Shown here: positions 5,923 through 8,978 of the stretch, piece by piece
How positions within the stretch are numbered: position 1 is the stretch's first letter
Layout of the letters: each line of letters opens with the position of its first letter
DNA from: Clostridiales bacterium
GTDB lineage: Bacteria; Bacillota; Clostridia; Peptostreptococcales; Anaerovoracaceae
Assembly (NCBI GenBank): GCA_003542355.1
Contig: DPKU01000104.1
Location: 1-8,978, forward strand
Direction: 5' to 3'
Length of the DNA stretch: 8,978 nt
Notes under the pieces: model-generated
What the model saw: only the letters and a program-made list of their open reading frames with translations
Database searches by the model: none
Told to the model about the DNA's origin: nothing
Translations under genes and position numbers: made by a program

Positions 5923-7587
5923 TTACTCCCTTATCATATCTTCCACTGTGCCGCCCCCGGGGATCATGGGCAGCACTCTGGTGTCTTTGTCTATGGCGCA
6001 GTCGATCCAGACCGGCCCTTCTTCCGACAGCGCCTGCCGGTAGCATGCTTCAAATTCCTCCAGCGTACGGGCTGAATATCCTTTGGCGCCGAAGGCTTCC
6101 GCCATGAGAACGAAATCGGTTTTGCGATCGGGGACCGTAGCCGAATATCTTTGCCCATAGAACTGGCTCTGCCACTGGTACACCATGCCTAGCACGCCGT
6201 TGTTGAAAATAACGGTGATGATCGGAAGCCGGTAACTCACCGCGGTACAACCTTCGTTGAGATTCATGTGGAAAGAGCCGTCTCCTGTCATGTGAACGAT
6301 ACGCCTTCCCGGATTGGCCAGCTGTGCGCCGATGGCGGCCCCGTAACCGAAGCCCATGGTTCCCAGTCCGCCGCTGGTGATGAATCGCTTCGGTTCCGTA
6401 TGATGCAAATACTGGGCCGCCCACATTTGATGCTGGCCCACATCCGTCACGTAAATGGCGTCCGGACCGGACAGCTCCGAAATCTTGTCGATCAAGGAAC
6501 GGGGTTCCAGCGCATCATTCTCAGAAAGTGTCGGTGCACATTCTGCTTTCCATGCCTGAATGTCTTTGATCCACGCAGGATGGGAGGCGCCCTGCACTTT
6601 TTCATCGATCGCAGTAAGCGCCTGCCGAAGATCGCACCGCAGTGCGACTTCCACTTTTACGTTCTTGTTCAGTTCACTTCTGTCGGCATCGATGTGGACG
6701 ATTTTAGCTGATGAGGCGAACCGTCCCGGATTCAGAGCGACCCGGTCGGGGAATCGTACGCCCACGGCCAAAAGGAGGTCGCAGCGGTCTACCGCCAGAT
6801 TTGCGGCTACCGTACCGTGCATCCCCACCATGCCCAGGTTGAGCGGATCATCGTGAGAGATCACACCGGCGCCCATCATGGAATGACAAACAGGTATATC
6901 AGCTTTGGCGGCGATGCGCCTTACCCATTCGGTGCTGTCCGACGCAATCACGCCACCGCCGCAGTAGAATACGGGCCGCTGAGCAGCGTCGATCAGGGCG
7001 GCGACCCGCCCGGCATCCGCCGGATCGATGCAACGCGGTTCGGGAAGCGTCTCCGGCTCTCTGAACTGGTATTCGCATTGCGCAAGGGTGGCATCCTTCG
7101 TAATGTCCACTAAAACCGGTCCCTTTCGGCCGGAATGCGCGATCCGGAAGGCGTCTCTGAGAACATCCGAAATGTCTGCCGGATCACTGACCATAAAATT
7201 GTGCTTCGTGATCGGCATAGTGATTCCAGTGATATAGATCTCCTGAAAAGCATCTCGTCCGATCAGGTTCGAGGCCACATTGGCGGTGATCGCCACCAGC
7301 GGAACGCTATCCATCCAAGCCGTGGCGATGCCTGTGACCAGATTCGTCGCACCCGGGCCGCTGGTAGCAAAGACTACGCCGGTCTTTCCTCCGGACCGGG
7401 CATATCCGTCCGCTGCATGGCAGGCGCCCTGCTCGTGGGCCGTCATGATATGGCGGATCCGGTCCCGGTATTCGTAAAGCGCATCATACAGATTGAGCGC
7501 AGCGCCGCCGGGATACCCAAAGACCGTACCCACGCCATGTGCAAGCAACTCCTCCATGACGATTTGTGATCCTGTCAGTAACATCAT
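5923..7587 (-). CDS. ilvB: Acetolactate synthase large (catalytic) subunit
   Basis: A 554-residue thiamine-diphosphate enzyme that makes acetolactate or acetohydroxybutyrate, the first shared step of valine, leucine and isoleucine synthesis. The catalytic glutamate is Glu52 in TAHEQGACHAADGYAR. The central FAD/Rossmann-like domain spans about 190-330 with VGVRFPDRV at 275-283. The ThDP/Mg motif runs from GDG (435-437) to FNNG (461-464), followed by YQWQSQFYGQRY typical of anabolic acetohydroxyacid synthase rather than the catabolic AlsS type. Length and motifs are intact. Two ATG codons stand in tandem at 7587 and 7584. GGGAGG at 7590-7595 is only two bases from the first but five from the second, so the second may be the true start. 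The gene lies behind an attenuator (7602-7787) and is coupled to ilvN. Confidence 0.97.
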   Translation of the reverse strand: MMLLTGSQIVMEELLAHGVGTVFGYPGGAALNLYDALYEYRDRIRHIMTAHEQGACHAADGYARSGGKTGVVFATSGPGATNLVTGIATAWMDSVPLVAITANVASNLIGRDAFQEIYITGITMPITKHNFMVSDPADISDVLRDAFRIAHSGRKGPVLVDITKDATLAQCEYQFREPETLPEPRCIDPADAGRVAALIDAAQRPVFYCGGGVIASDSTEWVRRIAAKADIPVCHSMMGAGVISHDDPLNLGMVGMHGTVAANLAVDRCDLLLAVGVRFPDRVALNPGRFASSAKIVHIDADRSELNKNVKVEVALRCDLRQALTAIDEKVQGASHPAWIKDIQAWKAECAPTLSENDALEPRSLIDKISELSGPDAIYVTDVGQHQMWAAQYLHHTEPKRFITSGGLGTMGFGYGAAIGAQLANPGRRIVHMTGDGSFHMNLNEGCTAVSYRLPIITVIFNNGVLGMVYQWQSQFYGQRYSATVPDRKTDFVLMAEAFGAKGYSARTLEEFEACYRQALSEEGPVWIDCAIDKDTRVLPMIPGGGTVEDMIRE

Positions 7588-7601
7588 ATCCTCCCTTGTC
7601 T

Positions 7602-7639
7602 GCTAAAGAAAAACCCTTGCAGCTACTGCTGCAAGGGTT
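7602..7639 (-). terminator. Attenuator terminator before ilvB
   Basis: The arms 7628-7639 and 7612-7623 form a perfect 12-bp stem (AACCCTTGCAGC in the transcript) with the four-base loop AGTA, followed at once by TTTCTTT, the stem ending in TT so that the run reads TTTTTCTTT. It lies between the leader peptide stop and the ilvB ribosome site, about 15 bases upstream of ilvB, which is the place of an attenuator rather than of a gene-end terminator. Confidence 0.92.
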
Positions 7640-7669
7640 GTTGTAACATGATTTACACGCGTCCCCGTA

Positions 7670-7756
7670 TCAGCATAGCGCAAGATTGGCATTGCCTTTG
7701 ATCGCAATGCCGATAATAATGCTGATAATTGCACTGATTCGACGGAACGTAACCAT
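7670..7756 (-). CDS. Isoleucine-rich ilv leader peptide, 28 residues
   Basis: The short reading frame starts with ATG at 7756 behind a strong AGGAGGA ribosome site (7761-7767), and stops with TGA at 7670. The peptide begins MVTFRRISAIISIIIGIAI and ends KGNANLALC; eight of 28 residues are isoleucine, seven of them within codons 10-19 plus Ile7. Codons used for Ile are ATC and ATT, both read by the common tRNA-Ile. Leu occurs twice and Val once, so the main signal sensed should be charging of tRNA-Ile. Such peptides have no function of their own; their translation decides whether the terminator downstream forms. It begins about 20 bases after the predicted transcription start. Confidence 0.85.
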   Translation of the reverse strand: MVTFRRISAIISIIIGIAIKGNANLALC

Positions 7757-7781
7757 GATGTCCTCCTGTTGATATGCTGAC

Positions 7782-7811
7782 AGTATAAACCAGCGCTTTT
7801 GCGGATGTCAA
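7782..7811 (-). promoter_or_regulatory. Promoter of the ilvBN operon
   Basis: On the minus strand a perfect TTGACA (7811-7806) is followed by 18 bases and TATACT (7787-7782, five of six matches to TATAAT). Transcription would begin near 7775, just ahead of the leader peptide ribosome site. A near-consensus promoter ahead of a terminator is what an attenuation-controlled operon needs. Confidence 0.8.
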
Positions 7812-7858
7812 GCAAAAAGAAAAGGGCGAGGCAGCTTCCGATGGGATCCATGGAACTT

Positions 7859-8260
7859 TCAGCGCCGGGTTTCTTTCAGCAGATCTCTGATCTCTTCCAA
7901 TAGCACCAGATCCTTCGGAGGCGCCGGCGCCGGTGCTCGGGCTTCTTCTTCTTTCTTCTTGCGGCCCGCCAGTACCTTCACAAAAAGGAAAATGGAAAAA
8001 GCTACGATCAGGAAATCCACGATGGATTGTAGAAAAGCGCCGTACAAGATCGCTGCTTCCGGTACATCGCCGCTGGCCGGAGAGATCACATACTTCAAAT
8101 CCGCAAAATTGATCCCACCCATGAGTACACCGATTGCCGGCATAAGCAGGTCGTTCACCAATGAGGTGACGATTTTTCCGAATGCACCACCGATCACTAC
8201 CGCCACAGCCAGGTCGATCACATTGCCTTTCATGGCAAATGCTTTAAATTCTTTCCACAT
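7859..8260 (-). CDS. mscL: Large-conductance mechanosensitive channel MscL
   Basis: A 133-residue membrane channel that opens under membrane tension and releases solutes during sudden osmotic downshift; it works as a homopentamer. The N-terminal helix and pore helix carry the family signature (KGNVIDLAVAVVIGGAFGKI, residues 11-30). The first membrane helix spans about 14-43, a periplasmic-type loop 47-68, and the second helix 69-97, followed by a basic RKKK and a Pro/Ala-rich stretch. The C-terminal amphipathic helix is KDLVLLEEIRDLLKE (116-130). The start is ATG at 8260 with AAGGA at 8266-8270; a longer reading from 8281 lacks a ribosome site and adds seven residues not usual in the family. 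It lies 17 bases after the P-II-like gene and is probably in its operon. Confidence 0.97.
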   Translation of the reverse strand: MWKEFKAFAMKGNVIDLAVAVVIGGAFGKIVTSLVNDLLMPAIGVLMGGINFADLKYVISPASGDVPEAAILYGAFLQSIVDFLIVAFSIFLFVKVLAGRKKKEEEARAPAPAPPKDLVLLEEIRDLLKETRR

Positions 8261-8277
8261 AGAAATCCTTCTTTCTG

Positions 8278-8949
8278 TCATTCTTCTGTTAAACCATAGG
8301 CTTTGCTAACATTTTGAACGAAAATGATACCCTTCCCGGGATCATCGATCTCAAAATCCGCTCGAATCGAGTCCACGATCGACTCGGTTTGGTCCTTGCC
8401 GGTGATCATGAGTACGATCTCTTTTTCCGGCTCGATCTCCATGGAAAAGACTTTACTGGTCTCATGAACGCCGGAACCTCTGGCATTGATGATCGTGGCA
8501 CCCCGGGCGCCGGCCTGGGTTGCAGCCTCCACCACAGCTTCTGCCTTCCCTTTGTCGACGATGATAATGATCGATTGATACATGGTTTCTTCCAAACCCC
8601 CTTTTTCATCGGGTTGATCGCAGCGGCATGTGCTGGATCCACAAATACCGTACACCGGGATACTATATGCGATCCCGTGATTTCTTTTGTGAAGCTTATA
8701 CGTCTTGTTCAATGTCTCAAGCGCGGCGCGGACCTGTTCCCGCCGGGCCACCATCATGACGATCTCTTTGTAAACGTCGCTCAGGGCCAGCTTTTCCAGG
8801 ATCGGGTTGCAGATCGTTCCCCGCCCGAGCAGAATGGTTCCTCCGGTGACGCCGCATTCCTTGGCCGTTCGAAGCACTTTGCTTCCCATCCCGTCGCTGA
8901 CAATGGCGTAGATCAGCTCAAAGCAGATCTTTTCATTCGTCGCTTCCAT
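8278..8949 (-). CDS. Tandem P-II-like signalling protein
   Basis: A 223-residue cytoplasmic protein made of two P-II-like (GlnB/GlnK-type ferredoxin-like) domains, about 7-104 and 124-217. Each has a matching Gly-rich stretch, GVTGGTILLGRGT (33-45) and GARGATIINARGSG (147-160), in the strand and T-loop base that holds nucleotide in P-II proteins, and the second ends with GKGIIFVQNV. The canonical T-loop tyrosine motif is not evident. The joint between them holds a short cysteine cluster, Cys103, Cys108 and Cys110. P-II proteins sense ATP, ADP and 2-oxoglutarate and bind transporters or enzymes; the partner here is not shown, but relatives in Firmicutes often sit with DUF1538 membrane proteins. 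The start is ATG at 8949, ten bases after GGAGGT; a GTG at 8961 overlaps that site and is unlikely. It precedes mscL by 17 bases. Confidence 0.85.
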   Translation of the reverse strand: MEATNEKICFELIYAIVSDGMGSKVLRTAKECGVTGGTILLGRGTICNPILEKLALSDVYKEIVMMVARREQVRAALETLNKTYKLHKRNHGIAYSIPVYGICGSSTCRCDQPDEKGGLEETMYQSIIIIVDKGKAEAVVEAATQAGARGATIINARGSGVHETSKVFSMEIEPEKEIVLMITGKDQTESIVDSIRADFEIDDPGKGIIFVQNVSKAYGLTEE

Positions 8950-8978
8950 TTTCCCGGACACCTCCTTTTCGGGATTTG

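Larger units (their letters stand above)
7602..7775 (-). promoter_or_regulatory. ilvBN attenuator leader (ribosome-mediated)
   Basis: The transcribed leader contains a leader peptide gene, a small hairpin inside it, and the terminator. The 8-bp hairpin (7711-7704 with 7695-7688, arms GGCATTGC and GCAATGCC) overlaps codons 16-23. The end of the leader gene (7684-7671) can pair with 7631-7616, which covers parts of both arms and the loop of the terminator: 14 pairs with two single-base bulges, plus GGG with CCC beyond an internal loop. Terminator and this pairing exclude each other. A ribosome stalled at isoleucine codons 7-19 would leave 7684-7671 free for antitermination; one reaching the stop at 7670 would cover it and allow termination. 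The layout is seen; the mechanism is inferred from classical attenuators. Confidence 0.8.

Noticed and set aside
7602..7811. T-box riboswitch upstream of ilvB.
   Set aside because: The leader is only about 190 bases, has no T-box consensus stretch or specifier-loop architecture, and contains a translated Ile-rich frame instead.
7603..7851. An 82-codon minus-strand frame across the ilv leader.
   Set aside because: It runs through the promoter and the terminator hairpin and lacks a ribosome site; the 28-codon leader in another frame explains the region better.
7812..7858. A possible terminator after mscL: TTCCATGG pairing with CCATCGGAA, followed further on by T-rich sequence.
   Set aside because: Eight pairs with a bulge, but the T-rich run comes about 12 bases after the stem, so it does not fit an intrinsic terminator well.
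8950..8978. Possible end of another gene at the right edge.
   Set aside because: One frame stays open across these 29 bases and would stop inside the P-II-like gene, but the stretch is too short to support a call; only the GGAGGT ribosome site is clear.

Overview
The window looks like chromosomal DNA of a Gram-positive Clostridia-type bacterium (Firmicutes) of middling G+C content. The grounds are strong GGAGG-type ribosome sites, TTG and GTG starts, sigma-A-like promoters, a lipoprotein with a Gram-positive style lipobox, a small protein resembling the clostridial DUF6514 family, and above all an exosortase of the XrtG type with a Firmicu-CTERM-like substrate, a set known from Firmicutes. 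No rRNA, tRNA, CRISPR array or insertion sequence is visible.

Left part (1-2928, minus strand). A tight operon is read right to left: a 6-pyruvoyl-tetrahydropterin-synthase-like protein, a secreted two-domain protein with a C-terminal sorting segment, the exosortase-like XrtG, and a family 2 glycosyltransferase cut by the left edge. Each pair of genes overlaps by 4 to 17 bases. A good promoter lies at 2900-2928. This is the XrtG system, defined so far mostly by gene co-occurrence, with its presumed substrate encoded between the pterin-synthase-like gene and the exosortase. The likely scheme is inference: the substrate is exported, held by its C-terminal membrane segment, then cut and possibly linked to a glycan or lipid carrier by XrtG, with the glycosyltransferase supplying the carrier.

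Middle part (2938-5365). A divergent HAD-family phosphatase gene with a TTG start (plus strand) faces the XrtG operon back to back and runs into a convergent gene for a 442-residue lipoprotein. A small DUF6514-like gene follows, with its own promoter and a clear intrinsic terminator. A CodY-box-like palindrome lies upstream of its promoter.

Right part (5421-8978, minus strand). The acetolactate synthase genes ilvB and ilvN form an operon behind an attenuator: a strong promoter, a 28-codon leader peptide with eight isoleucines, an alternative pairing, and a 12-bp terminator hairpin just before ilvB. Ribosome-mediated attenuation of ilv genes is unusual in Firmicutes, which mostly use T-box leaders, so this is one of the two most interesting parts of the window. 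Further right are mscL (large-conductance mechanosensitive channel) and, upstream of it in the same operon, a protein with two fused P-II-like domains joined by a cysteine-containing linker. The right edge falls just after that gene's ribosome-binding site.
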